Made by a program: the position numbers and the translations under genes. From Tenrec ecaudatus (Eukaryota > Chordata > Mammalia > Afrosoricida > Tenrecidae), in assembly GCF_050624435.1 (NCBI RefSeq), contig NC_134530.1, positions 145,492,721-145,556,720 of the forward strand: a stretch of DNA of 64,000 nt, in the 5' to 3' direction. Positions 11,142 to 21,255 of this stretch are shown piece by piece. Each line of letters begins with the position of its first letter. Within the stretch, counting starts at the first letter, position 1. The notes below the pieces were generated by a model. It saw only the letters and a program-made list of their open reading frames with translations. It was not told the origin of the DNA and ran no database searches.

Positions 11142-12320
11142 TTTCTAGTCTCTCTCTCGAAGACTTATAGGAATGCTTCTTCGAACTGCCTACAGCTGAT
11201 TTTGCTAGGTTATTAACCTACCACTTTATCTTCCTGTGGCTTCCCTATCAGGGGAGTGCCCCAGATGGCAGGTCGGCTGCCTGCCCCAGTGTTGCAGAGG
11301 CTGGGCTGATGTTCCTGCTATTGGTTTGAATATTGATAAGTGTTGGCTGAGCTGCCTTATGTCCCCAGGTACACAGGCAGGATCTCCCTGGAGAGTAGTC
11401 AGAGGAGTATCCCCTGGAGAGCAAGCAGGCCTTTCCCTAGCCTTGGGCTATCTATGCAGGGTGGAGCTCACCTAGCTGGGTGTGGCCAGGGCACAAATGC
11501 CCTAGGGCAATGGGAGTGTCCCATAAGTCTGCAATGGAGTGTGAGAGAGCTGTTCAGGAACAAGAGGGGGAGAAAAATTAAACAGTGAGACTGGACTGTG
11601 CAGAGGTACAGGGAAGCGAGGGAAGGAAAAGCAACTATGCAGCTGAGAACCACTCCCTGCCTGTGGGCCTGCATGGGCCCACTCCCTGCCCCAAGCCCCA
11701 GTGGCAGTCTGTAGCTGAGCCCCAAGAAGAGTAGCAAGAAAGCTGCTGAGTAGCCCCCAGAGAAGTGGGGGGACAGAGAGCAGAGATGTTAACCAACGCC
11801 GCAGTGTAGCTGAAGCTTGATCCCTGCCTATGGAGCTGTGGGGGTTTGGGTTCAGTCTCTGCTCAGTCCACGTGGCGCGGCAAGCTGTGACTGTGCCCCG
11901 AAAAAGCCCCTGCGCAGCCCTCCAAGGCTGCGTGGGAATATAGAGCAGAGATGCAAACAGAAGCAACAATGCAGCTGAACCAATCCCTGCCGGTGGAGCC
12001 TCAAAGGCCCTGTCCCTGCCCTGAGGCAGGCAGGGGAAAACTGTGGCTGCGCCCAGGCCAAGCCCTGCTACAGGCTCCAAATGGGCCCGGCTTGGGCAGA
12101 CACAGCGGCTAGGCTAGGGTCGAGCCCTAGCCGGCCTCCACTGAGGTAAGCCAAAAGCCCCCAGCCCCTCAAAACCCTGTGGATCTGAGCCTACTTATCT
12201 TTATGATGCGCCTCCTGCGATCTAGTGGCGTTGAATTTCCCTCTGAGCAACTCTCCTGGGCTGGATTATGCAGAGTCCCTCTGGTATGTGTCACTCCGTG
12301 GCCATCTTCCCGGAAGTCTC
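11142..12320 (-). promoter_or_regulatory. L1 copy 1 5' UTR / internal promoter
   Basis: A GC-rich leader of about 1.2 kb upstream of ORF1. On the sense strand it begins GAGACTTCCGGGAAGATGGC, so an AAGATGGC YY1-type core sits at about +13 to +20, the position known in human L1 promoters. The 5' end coincides with the right TSD, so the leader appears complete. Promoter activity is inferred from family knowledge. Confidence 0.7.
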
Positions 12321-12335
12321 ACATATATATCTTTT
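12321..12335. repeat. Right target-site duplication of L1 copy 1
   Basis: ACATATATATCTTTT, identical to 3486-3500, immediately follows the L1 5' end. Plus-strand L1 leader sequence resumes after it. Confidence 0.65.
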
Positions 12336-12879
12336 ATCTCGCACTGGTTTTTCTCTTTTCTTTCTTTTACTTTCAGTGTTGCCTTTTCTCTCTTATTTCT
12401 TCCTCCTTTTTCATTATTGCTAATACTTCTCTTCTGCCCCTTTTCTGTAGGTTTTCCTTCTATCTCTTTTTTCTTCTCCTTCCACTTATACTATTATTAC
12501 TACCTTTCTCTCCTCTTTTATAGTTTCTCTTTCTTCCTCTCTCTCCATTTTTTTCTTTTTCTGCCCAAAATTTTGTTAACAATGATTTTTTAATCTTTTA
12601 AATTCTTTTTTAATACTAAACAAAAAAGGGCTGCTAAGGGTACTCTGAAAAACCAGGTCAAAGCAGACTGACGGAACTCACTGAGGCTCCAGCCACTACA
12701 CCAGTTGCTGAAACATCTCACCACTGCAGGTCACTAAGCCGTCAGGAAATTCTGCCTACACAGCAGTCTGACCCATCCTTATAGTAGGTCATAGGCAGTC
12801 GCCTGAAAGAATCCTTAACAGTAACACAGCTAAGGTTACCCTGGCCTCCCAGAAGCATGGGGCCTATGAAAGGATCAAG
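12336..12879 (+). mobile_element. Split plus-strand L1: remaining 5' leader
   Basis: A pyrimidine-rich stretch (12336-12570) leads into sequence upstream of the ORF1-like region. It continues the L1 5' UTR begun at 2105 once copy 1 is removed. There are no coding motifs; the frames at 12179-12593 are pyrimidine-tract artefacts. Confidence 0.55.
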
Positions 12880-13800
12880 GAAAAATCAACAGACCACATC
12901 AATCCCAACAAAAAAACCAGAGCAATGAAACATAGTAGCAGACCTAACATCTCTCATAGAAGAAACAGATACAGATCTGCCACAGAAGGAAATCTTCAGA
13001 AGTCTGCTCACAGTAATACAGGAGCTAAGGGAAGCAATCTAGAATAAGGATGCAATGATAGAAGAGATGAAGTCCACAATAGAGGGGATGAAATCCATCC
13101 ACCAAAGGGAACTGCAGGAGCTAACAGACGAGGTAGCAGAAGCCACACACAAGGTCACAGAATTATGATTAGGCTTGAGGAGGCAGAGAATCATATCAGT
13201 GGTTTCGAGGACACTCAAACAGACCTAAGCAAGCGAGAAAGACAGACAGTAAAATAAAACAAATAGAGGATAGTCTGAGATCAATGACAGACGCAATGAA
13301 GAGGAATAATATTGAATAATCAGTTTACTGGAGCACAACACAACATACAAGTCGACAGCCAAGATAGCAAAGGAATTTCTGGAAGAAAAATTTCCCATCC
13401 TAACAAGGGAGAACCAGATACTCATACAAGAAGCAGATAAGATGCCAGCTAGACTAAATCCCAAGAACACTCCAAGACATATAATAGTAAAAATATCCAA
13501 CCCAGAGGATAAAGAGAAAATTTTATGAGCAGCAAGAGAAAGGAAGACAGTCACATACAAAGGAGCGCAGGTAAGAATATGCTCAGACATATCAGCAGAT
13601 AACATGAAGAGGAGGGGAGAATGGAGCAACATCTCCCAAAAGCTGAAAGAAAAAAATGTCTCCCCCAGAATCCTGTACCCTGCCAAGTTATCCATTAAGA
13701 TAGATGGTTACATAAGGGTCTTCCAGGACAAGTAAAGACTCAAAGAATATGCTGCAAGTCACCTGACCCTGTGGAAGATATTGGAAGACTTACTATAGCC
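12880..13800 (+). pseudogene. Split plus-strand L1: degraded ORF1
   Basis: Conceptual translation with several frame changes resembles ORF1: a coiled-coil-like stretch (around 13020-13240, with REL/QEL heptads and 'MDDRIRLEEAENHI'-like pattern), then an RRM-like region (13260-13560), and a C-terminal part where PRILYPAKLSIKIDG is readable around 13660-13705 with small differences. Multiple stops show it is dead and older than copy 1, consistent with copy 1 having inserted into it. Confidence 0.65.
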
Positions 13801-13997
13801 AGAGGATTAACCTCCGCCAAGAACAAACAGGAGACCACCATATAGACCACCTCCATCTAGAAGCCAACATGCCAGCAACAATAACCAGGACAACAGAGTC
13901 TCAGATGGAAAATAAGACAAGATAGAAACTCTCCACTCAAACACAGCACACTGATATGAAGTGAGATAGGTAAAGACTCAAAACACAAAACAGGGTA

Positions 13998-14662
13998 TGT
14001 CAACTATGAATCCACAGATAGTGATAATAACTATGAAATCCAATGGACACAATTCATACATTAAAAGAAAAAGGTTTGAGGACTGGCTCAGAAAACATAA
14101 GACATCAACCTGTTGTCTGCAAGAGGCACATCGTAAACGCACAGACAAGAATATGCTAAGAATAAAGGGTTGAGAAAAAGTTTACCAATCGAATGGTAAC
14201 TCCAAAAAGGCTGGGGTGGCTATCTTATTCCCCGACAAAATGTACCTGAAGATCCAAACCATAAAAAGAGACAAAGAGGGACACTATATAATGCTCAAAG
14301 GTTCAGTAAACCAAAAAGCATTAAACATATTGAATATTTATGCTCCTAATAATGGTGCGGCAAATTTCATCAAACTATTAAAAAGATGAAACAGGAAATC
14401 ACGGAATCAATAATCATAGTAGTGACTTTAACACTCCACTATCAGAGAATGACAGATCACTTGGAAAGAAGCTCAGCAGAGGCCAGAGAGCTAAGCATTA
14501 TAATTAGGCAACAGGACTTGATAGACATCTATAGAGCTTTCCATCCAAAAACAAAAGGTTTCAAATTCTTTTCAAATTCACATGGATATTTTTCAAGAAT
14601 AGACCACATGCTGGGACACAAGTCCAGCCTGAGTAAATTGAAACACAAAGATATTATCATGA
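13998..14662 (+). pseudogene. Split plus-strand L1: ORF2 endonuclease part
   Basis: Begins near 13998 (MNPQIVIITMKSNG-like start) and continues CCLQEAH, DKNMLRIKG, KAGVAIL, YAPNN, then TFNTPLS-like sequence and, in the open frame 14386-14667, DLIDIYRAFHPKTKGFKFFSNSHGYFSRIDHMLGHKSSL. These are L1 endonuclease blocks with degraded catalytic positions. The sequence stops abruptly near 14665, where reverse-transcriptase sequence follows directly. Confidence 0.7.
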
Positions 14663-14995
14663 TATGACCACATGATCATATCAGCAGATACAGAGAAGAC
14701 ATTTGACAAAAACACTCAACAAAAGAGGAATAGAAGGTAAACTCCTCAACATAATAAAAGCCATATATGAGAAACCAACAGCCAACATCATTCTCAATGG
14801 GGAAAAGCTGGAAACATTCCCAATGAAAACAGGGGCAAGGCAAGAGTACCCTAGGACCACTGTTAGGCAACACAGTGCTGGAAGTTTTAGCTAGAGAGCT
14901 CACACAATGAAAAGAAATAAAAGGAATACAAATAGGCAAAGAAAAGGTAAAACTTTCCCTATTCACAGATGATATTATCCTATTATAGAAAACTC
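14663..14995 (+). pseudogene. L1 ORF2 reverse-transcriptase fragment
   Basis: Starts at [14 protein letters not shown], a reverse-transcriptase block that normally lies several hundred residues after the endonuclease; the linker and early RT are deleted. It continues [31 protein letters not shown] and a degraded (F/Y)ADD region (LFTDDIIL). Same element as the endonuclease part, or a recombined neighbour. Confidence 0.65.
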
Positions 14996-15384
14996 AAAAG
15001 TCTCTGTAAAAACCCTGCTGGAGGCTTCATCCCAACATGCCAAGACATGAATACAACATATTGGCAGGGAACCAATAGAGGTCTATGGGGCCGGCCCCAA
15101 TCTCAACTATGGGGACACCCCCACCCCTTAGAAGAATGCACTTCAGAGGATAGCACTGGGGCTATAGCTTGGGGAGAGGGGCGCGTCAGATTAGAGCACT
15201 CAGGAGAAACGCCAAGAGATGGAGAAGGAAGGGAGGACCTTATGGTCCACTAAGCTCTAAGAACAATGAAACAAGATCCATCCTTTCCCCATGCACAAAT
15301 ACAACTCAAGATGGATTAAAGACCTAAATGTAAACTCCAAAGCTGTCAGGATCCAAGGGCTTTTCAAGTTCCTGGTCTTGTACT
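14996..15384 (+). other. Unassigned insert then L1 ORF2 C-terminal piece
   Basis: About 15020-15260 has no match I recognise and contains a GGGGCCGGCCCC palindrome (15089-15100). From about 15262 the sequence reads as L1 ORF2 (KQDPSFPHAQIQLKMD), equivalent to KQDPYLTPCTRINSKW in copy 1. The filler thus replaces roughly the second half of the reverse transcriptase. Confidence 0.45.
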
Positions 15385-15734
15385 AGGATCTTCCCACACT
15401 CAGAACGGCTGCAAAGCATCCTCCCTTGCCCGGCCCTGTGTGTGGAATTTCGGGAGTCACTGTGGTTAGCTGCCTGTCCTCGCTTTGGGCTGTGAGACCT
15501 CCAGTTTCCCCTTCCTTAGAAATCGCATTCTCTGAGGCTTTGGTGGGGCTGTAAGGAGGGTGGGGAGTGGACTCAGAGCCCGAAAGGGGGAGGAGGTTAG
15601 TTGAGGCGGGTGTTTTCTTTTTTCTTTTTTTGGTCTCTGTAAAGAGAAAATTAGGAAACAATTAAAGCCTGGATCCTGGCTATAAATCAGAACCCTACAC
15701 ACAGTTTTGGTTCTCCAAACCATATTCGCTGCCC
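15385..15734. other. Unassigned GC-richer island
   Basis: About 350 bp unlike any repeat I know, lying between L1 ORF2 pieces. It contains a pyrimidine tract followed by TCTCTGTAAAG (15620-15650). A 92-residue minus-strand open frame (15383-15661) has no motif. It might be unique host DNA captured during a rearrangement, or an unfamiliar repeat. Confidence 0.35.
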
Positions 15735-15840
15735 CGGTAATCAATTCTAACTCATTAGGACGCCCCCTCCCCCCCTCGAGGACAGGGCAGAACAGCCCCT
15801 GTTGGGTTTCTGAGGCTTCAAAAAGAAAAAGCTGTCTGGA
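15735..15840 (-). mobile_element. AfroSINE 3' half
   Basis: Contains a CAATTCTAACTCATTAGGAC block, GGACAGGGCAGAACAGCCCC and GGGTTTCTGAGGCTTCAAA, a diverged form of the RTE-like tail of AfroSINEs in antisense. The tRNA-like head is absent. Supports an afrotherian host. Confidence 0.55.
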
Positions 15841-15844
15841 TCAT

Positions 15845-16150
15845 CCGTGAGAAAGCTGAAATAAATTTAAGGGCCCTATTGCAGCGCATACATAGGCTAC
15901 CAAGTACAATGGAGAAGGCACATTTAGCAGAGGACAAGATAGATGAGTGGGACATGCTGAAATTGCATCATCACAAGACTTCATCAGGAGAGTGAAATGA
16001 GAGCCCAGAGACTGGGAAAAATTTCTCACTAATGACACACCCAAAATATATAGAACTCTACAAAAGCTCAAAAACAAGAGACCCAAATAAGATATGGGGA
16101 AAAAAGATGTGAACAGAGAGTTCACGCAAAATGAAGTACACATGGCTAAA
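15845..16150 (+). pseudogene. L1 ORF2 C-terminal fragment
   Basis: Translation with stops gives blocks such as SQDFIRRVK, DWEKFLTNDTPKIYRTLQKLKNKRP and DVNREFTQNEVHMAKN, matching the L1 ORF2 region that reads RVIRDSTDWKNIFSNDTSDKGLITKIYNTLL in copy 1. A short TG/CA-rich run follows (16157-16190). Confidence 0.65.
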
Positions 16151-16273
16151 AATAATTTGTGTGTGTGCGCACGCATGTGCATGCACACACCGATATCTTC
16201 TGTTGTCTCTGTGACATCTTGGCATCGTTATTAGAGGTGTTAGGTAGTTAGTGTTTTGTGGGAGTGACAGTAT

Positions 16274-16499
16274 CAGGGGTCCTCAAACTACGGCCTGCGG
16301 GCCACATAAGGCCTGCTCAGGACATTTATCTGGCCCGCCGGGTGTTTTTGCCTGTTTGGGTTTTTTTTACTGCAAAATAAGATATGTGCAGTGTGCATAG
16401 GAATTTGTTCATAGATTTTTTTAAAACTATAGTCCGGCCCTCCATCAGGTCTGAGGGACAGTGAACTGGGCCCTTGTTTAAAAAGTTTGAGGAGCCTTC
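16274..16499. mobile_element. Non-autonomous hAT-type DNA transposon
   Basis: Starts CAGGGGTCCTCAAACTACGG and ends with AGTTTGAGGAGCCTTC, an imperfect inverted copy of the start. CAGGGGT(C/T)CTCAAAC-type ends are typical of hAT (Charlie-like) elements. It is about 226 bp, has no coding frame, and includes GCGGGCC and CCCGCC blocks. I could not find a clean 8-bp TSD (GACAGTAT against CGTAAATT). Related hAT families are known to have moved horizontally among tetrapods, including tenrecs. Confidence 0.7.
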
Positions 16500-16689
16500 C
16501 GTAAATTGTTAGGTGGTGCAGTAGAGGGCTTATTTACAGTTTGTATTAAGTATTTTCGGGTTAGTGTTGGATTAGGTATGGAGTTTGGGTCATTCAAGGC
16601 CTCCTACTTTGTTTTTCTTTTCGAGAATTTCTTTGATTATCCTAGAAGAAGAAAAACAGGAATTTCTACTCTCATATAGAATTACAGTT

Positions 16690-16785
16690 TTAATGTGCTT
16701 GACACAATGGATGGATGGATGGGTGGGTGGATGGATGGATGGATTGTGATAAGAGTTGTACGAGCCCCCAATAAAATGACTTAAA
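16690..16785 (+). mobile_element. L1 3' tip with GGAT microsatellite
   Basis: Reads GTGCTTGACACAATGGATG, a (GGAT/GGGT)n run at about 16707-16743, then TTGTGATAAGAGTTGTACGA, GCCCCCAATAAAATG and an A-rich tail. This is the sense-strand L1 tail shared by all L1 copies here; the insertion is severely 5' truncated. Confidence 0.75.
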
Positions 16786-16789
16786 AAAA

Positions 16790-17135
16790 TTACATTCTTA
16801 GAAACTCAAGAGGGGCAGTTCAATCATGCACTATTTCATGAGTTAGTTCCTTAACTAACTTCCATATGAAGTAGGTATTTTTCCCATTTCTTTAAAGAAT
16901 GATGCTGAGATTTGGATCGGAATTATTCAATTATATTTTTAGAGTGCTCTAGGTAATATTGACATTTTCACAATAGTAAGTCTTCCTATCCATAAACATG
17001 GCATATTCTTCCATTTGTGTAGGTAATTTTTGGTTTCTTATAATAATGTTCACCAGTTTTCTTTGTACACATATTTTGTTTCTTTGGTTATGTTTATTCC
17101 AAGGTATTTCATCTTTTGTGTGGCTACTTTATATG
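16790..17135 (-). pseudogene. Old L1 ORF2 reverse-transcriptase fragment
   Basis: The plus strand carries the antisense of the late reverse-transcriptase region (CTTCCATATGAAGTAGGTAT, TTTCTTTAAAGAATGATGC, CATAAACATGGCATATTCTT), collinear with 7965-8225 of copy 1 but far more diverged. It is cut at about 17135 by an L1 tail. Confidence 0.65.
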
Positions 17136-19235
17136 GTATTTTTAAATAAATAATTTTAACTGGGGCTCGTACAATTCTTATCACAATCTATACATACATC
17201 CATTGTGTAAAGCACATTTGTACTTTGTTTCCATCATCATTTGCTTTCTACTTGAGCTCTTAATATCAGCTCATTTGCTTTCTACTTGAGCTCTTAATAT
17301 CAGCTCATTTTCCCCCTCCCTCCCTACTACACCCTCCCTCATGAACCCTTCCTAATTCATAAATTATTATTATTTTGTCACATCTTACACTGTCCTATGT
17401 CTCCCTTCACCCACTTTTCTGTTGTCCATCCCCCAGGGAGAAGGTTATATGTAGATCCTTGTAATTGGTTCCCCTTTCTACCCCACCTTCCCTCCACCCT
17501 CCAGGTATTGCCAATCTCATCACTAGTCCTGAAGGGGTCATCTGTCCTGGATTCCCTGTTTCCAGATCCTATCTGTATCAGTGTACATCCTCTGGTCTAG
17601 CCAGATTTGTGGGTAGAAATGGGATCATGACAGTGGGGGAAGGAAGCATTTAAGAACTAGAGGAAAGTTGTATGTTTCATTGTTGCTACCCTGCACCCTG
17701 ATCGGCTTGTCTCCTCCCCACAGCCCTTCTGTAAGGGGGTGTCCAGTTGCCTACAGATGGGCCTTGGGTCTTCACTCTGCCCTCATTTACAATGATGTGA
17801 TTTTTTTTGATGCCTGATACCTGATCCCTTCAACACCTATGGACACACAGGCTGGTGTGCTTCTTCCATGTGGGCTTTGTTGCTTCGTCTTCATTGATCA
17901 TATCATGAAGGTGGGCACCCATTGATATGATTTTTTTGGTTCTTTGATGTCTGATACCTGGTCCCTTCTACATCTCGTGGTCACATGGGCTTGTGCGCTT
18001 TTTCCATGTGGGCTTTGATGCTTCTGAGTTAGATGGCTGCTTGTTTATCTGCAAACCTTTAAGACCCCAGATGCTATATCTTTTGATTGCTGGGCACCAT
18101 CTGCTTTCTTCACCACATTTGCTTATTCAAGCATTTGTCTTCAGATATCGTGTCGGGAAGGTGTGCATCGTGGAATGCCAATTTAATAGAACAATGTGTT
18201 CTTGCATTAAGTACTTGAGTGGAGCTCCAGTGTCCATCTGCTGCCTTAATACTAAACCTATAAATATATGCACATAGATCTATTTTCCCACCATCCTATA
18301 TAAATATATTTACATATGTGCATGCCTGTATTTACACCTCTATAAATACCCTTTGTCTCCTAGTTCTTTCCTCTGTTTCTTTTTACTTTCCTCTTGTCCC
18401 AGTATCATGCTCAGCCTTCATTTGGGTTTCAGTAATTTCTCTCGGTTACATTGCCCTTGCTGAATCCCTACCAGGCCTCTCACACCCTCCTTGCCACTAA
18501 TTTTGGATCACTTGTTGCTCCCTTGTCCCTAGGTTAGTCAGCACTACTTTCTTACCCCTACCTCCCCCTCTCCCATTTCCCCTGGAACCATTGGTCCCAT
18601 TGTTTTCTCCTCCCGTCTATTCATCTGGCCTATCTTATCTAGATAGATCTGTAGATATAATAATATGCAACAAAAAACAAGGCATAGCAAGACAACCAAT
18701 GAATGAGAACACAGCGATGACAACAAAAAAGAAAACCAATGACCCATAAAAGAATAAATTAATTCAAAAAAAGAAAAAAAATTTAAATGAAAGAAAAACC
18801 TTTAAATAGATCAAGGTCTGATTTTTGAACTCTAGGTGTGTCGTCCAGTCAAGTCCGATAGGGTGCCATGCTCTGGCCCCAGAGTCTGTCCTTTGCACTC
18901 CTTCGGTAGCTCCCTGCTCTGCTCCCCCCGGTTGCTTTGCTGCATGCCTTTAGTGTTTTGCCTCAGTGTCGCACAGTCAGTCCAGGCCAATCCTGACACT
19001 GAGTCTCCAGTGTTTCCCCCGTAGGGCCATGGGTCAGCGAGGGATGTCGTGTTTCATAGTGGGATCAGCCATATGGTCCACTCTATGCATTGGCTGTTTG
19101 GAGCTGGGATATCATCCTTCAGGCCTGGTGGGCCAGGTTGTGCTCCACTCTCTCTTCCTCCCCCTTCATTTGCTCCCTTGTGCTCTGATAAGACATGTCT
19201 CTCCCCTATCTCAGCACATTTTTAATGCAGTTTTT
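17136..19235 (-). mobile_element. 5'-truncated L1, 3' UTR only
   Basis: Begins with the antisense tail (GGGGCTCGTACAATTCTTATC) and is collinear with 4091-6290 of copy 1: a TCTCCCTTCACCCACTTTTC block, two repeat units (about 17810-17925, internally shortened, and 17945-18165), a G-rich tract on the sense strand (18555-18582), an A-rich stretch (18660-18800) and GGGCCATGGGTCAGCGAGG. It stops before ORF2. A direct duplication of CATTTGCTTTCTACTTGAGC lies at 17230-17310. Confidence 0.8.
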
Positions 19236-19297
19236 TTGTGGTAAAATTAGGTGCCTTGGCTGATATTCAGGTCAGCTTATACTCGAGTATATATGGT
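19236..19297. mobile_element. DNA-transposon-like terminal fragment, family unresolved
   Basis: A short block with GGTAAAATTAGGTGCC, CAGCTTATACTCGAGTATAT and a TATACTCGAGTATA palindrome. I recall similar ends in mammalian DNA-transposon repeats but cannot name the family. It sits between two L1 3' UTRs. Confidence 0.35.
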
Positions 19298-21255
19298 ATC
19301 TTATAACAAACCATACATCTGTTATATCAAGCAGACATGTACAATTATTGGCATCAACAATTTCTAAAATTATCTTTCTTCTTCTTTAATATCAGCTCCT
19401 CTTTTCCCCTCCATCTTCCACCCTGACACTGCAAACCCTTAATACATTATGTATTACTATTATTTATACCTATCTTACATGGCGCCTTCTATCCCTTCAA
19501 CTTCTTTCCTGGTATTCTTCCCCTGAGGGGGGTGGTGTTATTCTGCCATCATTGCTATTCATTCCTCCTTCCCTCCCTCCCTCCCCCTTCCCCTATCTTC
19601 CTGGAATCCCTGTGCCCATTACTTTTTCTGGGGGGTGGGGGGGAGAGGTTGTCTTTCCTGAATTCCATATATTGAAAGCTCTTGGCCACTGTGTGTACAC
19701 GGGTCTAGCAGGAATTGCAAGATCGGACTGAGATCATAATAGTGGAGGGGAGGACGTATTAAAGAACTAGAGCAGTGTTTTGTGTTTATTTGGTGCTAAA
19801 CTACACTCTGGATGCATTTTCTCCTCCGTGAAGTCCCTCTGCACAGGGATGTCCAATTATCCACGGATGGTCTCTGGATCTCTAGATTGACCCCTCTCTA
19901 TCACTTAGATCTTCTTGTTTGTTTTGGGAATTCTGATGTCAGTTCCTGTAGACATCTCATGATCACACAGGGTGGTGTGCTTTGTCCATTTAGGCTTTGT
20001 TGCATCCCTGTTAGATGGCTGCATGTATGGCTTCAAGCTTTTAAGACCCTGATGCTCTATTTTTTATAGCTGGGTGAGATAGTTTATTGTGCCAGTCTGG
20101 CCGATAAACACAAGTTGGATGAATTGAAGGGAGGAGAGATAAGTGGCTTAGAGAACCTTGCCTTTCTTGTCTCGCGCTCTTTAATCATCAGACCAGTGTG
20201 CAGCTGCCTTGTTTGGTCTTTACCTCAATTTAAAGGGCACACTACCTGTGGGACGTCTAGCCTCTGGACTGTGTCGCTGTAAGTTGAGGTCCCTTTAAGA
20301 CCACTCGAATGAAATTTACATCTCCAGAGTTGAGAACTGACAGTTGGTAACCTGGCTGACGGTTGGTGATCTGCCTTGCTGTTTGCTGCCTGGGCTGGGA
20401 TAGCCTAGCTCTCTCTCTACATAGGACCACCTGGCGGCCCTCAAGACTTGAAGGACTGCTAGTGTCTCACAACTCTCTCATGGGAGTCAGTTGCACTGAG
20501 CCATTTGTACTGCTCTATAATGTAACTGTTCATTTCTTGTATGAATATAAATCTGTTTATAACTTAACTTTTCATTTCTTATATTATATATCTATTATTT
20601 ATAATTTAACTGTTCATTTCTTGTGTTATATATCTATCTTTATATATATAAATTATCAGCAACCTAGTTTTATCTCTCTAGAGAACCCTAACACATTGGG
20701 CAACATCTTTTCTCTTCACATTTTTTTATGCGCCCAGTTTGTCTTCAGTAATCATGTTAGACTGTGGGCATTGCCCAATACCACATTATTATAACAAAGC
20801 ATTCTTATATTGAGGGAATACTTAAGTAGAGGATGAGATTCTGTCTGCTGCTTCAATGTATTACCATATAAATATATGTACATAGGCCAATACCCCTATT
20901 GTTATGCATGTATACATGTACACCTCTATGCTTTTGTACCTCTATAAATAGTTTTCCTTCCTAGCTCTTTCCTCTATTTCCTTTTACCTTCTTCCAATTC
21001 CACTATCAGGCTCACCCCTCATTTGCCTCTCAGTAATTCATACGGCTAGATTGTGGCTGCTTCACCACTACCAGAATTTCTTCTCCCACCTTGCCATCTA
21101 TTTTAGATCCTTAGTTGTTCCCCTGTCTGTGAATTTGTTTTCTTGCCATTCCCTTCCCCTCAGCTCTTCCTCTCCCCAATCCCCCCCCCAACATCTGTCC
21201 ATTGTTTTCTCCTCGGGTTTGCTTCTATGCCTATCTTATATAGATAGACAAAAAC
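19298..21255 (-). mobile_element. Older L1 3' UTR, split by an LTR
   Basis: Collinear with the other L1 3' UTRs but more diverged: a degraded tail (TCTTATAACAAACCATACAT), the repeat unit (about 19900-20074, continuing at 20696), the AAATATATGTACATAGG block, and the pyrimidine-rich region up to 21250. The LTR at 20075-20695 interrupts it inside the repeat unit at the AGCTGGG site. Confidence 0.7.
20075..20695 (+). mobile_element. Solo LTR, ERV-L/MLT2-like
   Basis: A 621-bp block begins TGAGATAGTTTATTGTGCCA and ends TCTCTAGAGAACCCTAACACA, giving TG...CA ends. It is flanked by CTGGG and TTGGG (4 of 5 bases equal), and joining the flanks restores the L1 3' UTR. A related copy lies at 38052-38536 on the other strand. 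The ends resemble ERV-L-type LTRs. No internal region is attached. Confidence 0.65.

Larger units (their letters stand above)
3501..12320 (-). mobile_element. Near full-length minus-strand L1 (copy 1)
   Basis: A complete L1 order reads right to left: 5' UTR (11142-12320), ORF1 (10064-11141), ORF2 (6692-9997), a 2.6-kb 3' UTR (about 4091-6691) and tail. It sits in a plus-strand L1 between 15-bp direct repeats. Sequence 3505-4090 lies beyond the usual L1 tail yet inside the duplication, so it looks like 3' flanking DNA carried along from the source locus. ORF1 and ORF2 have few disruptions relative to the old L1 debris, making this one of the younger insertions, but it is not coding-competent. 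Confidence 0.75.

Noticed and set aside
15383..15661. 92-residue minus-strand frame as a possible host exon
   Set aside because: No recognisable protein family and no convincing splice-site pair; kept only as an unassigned island.
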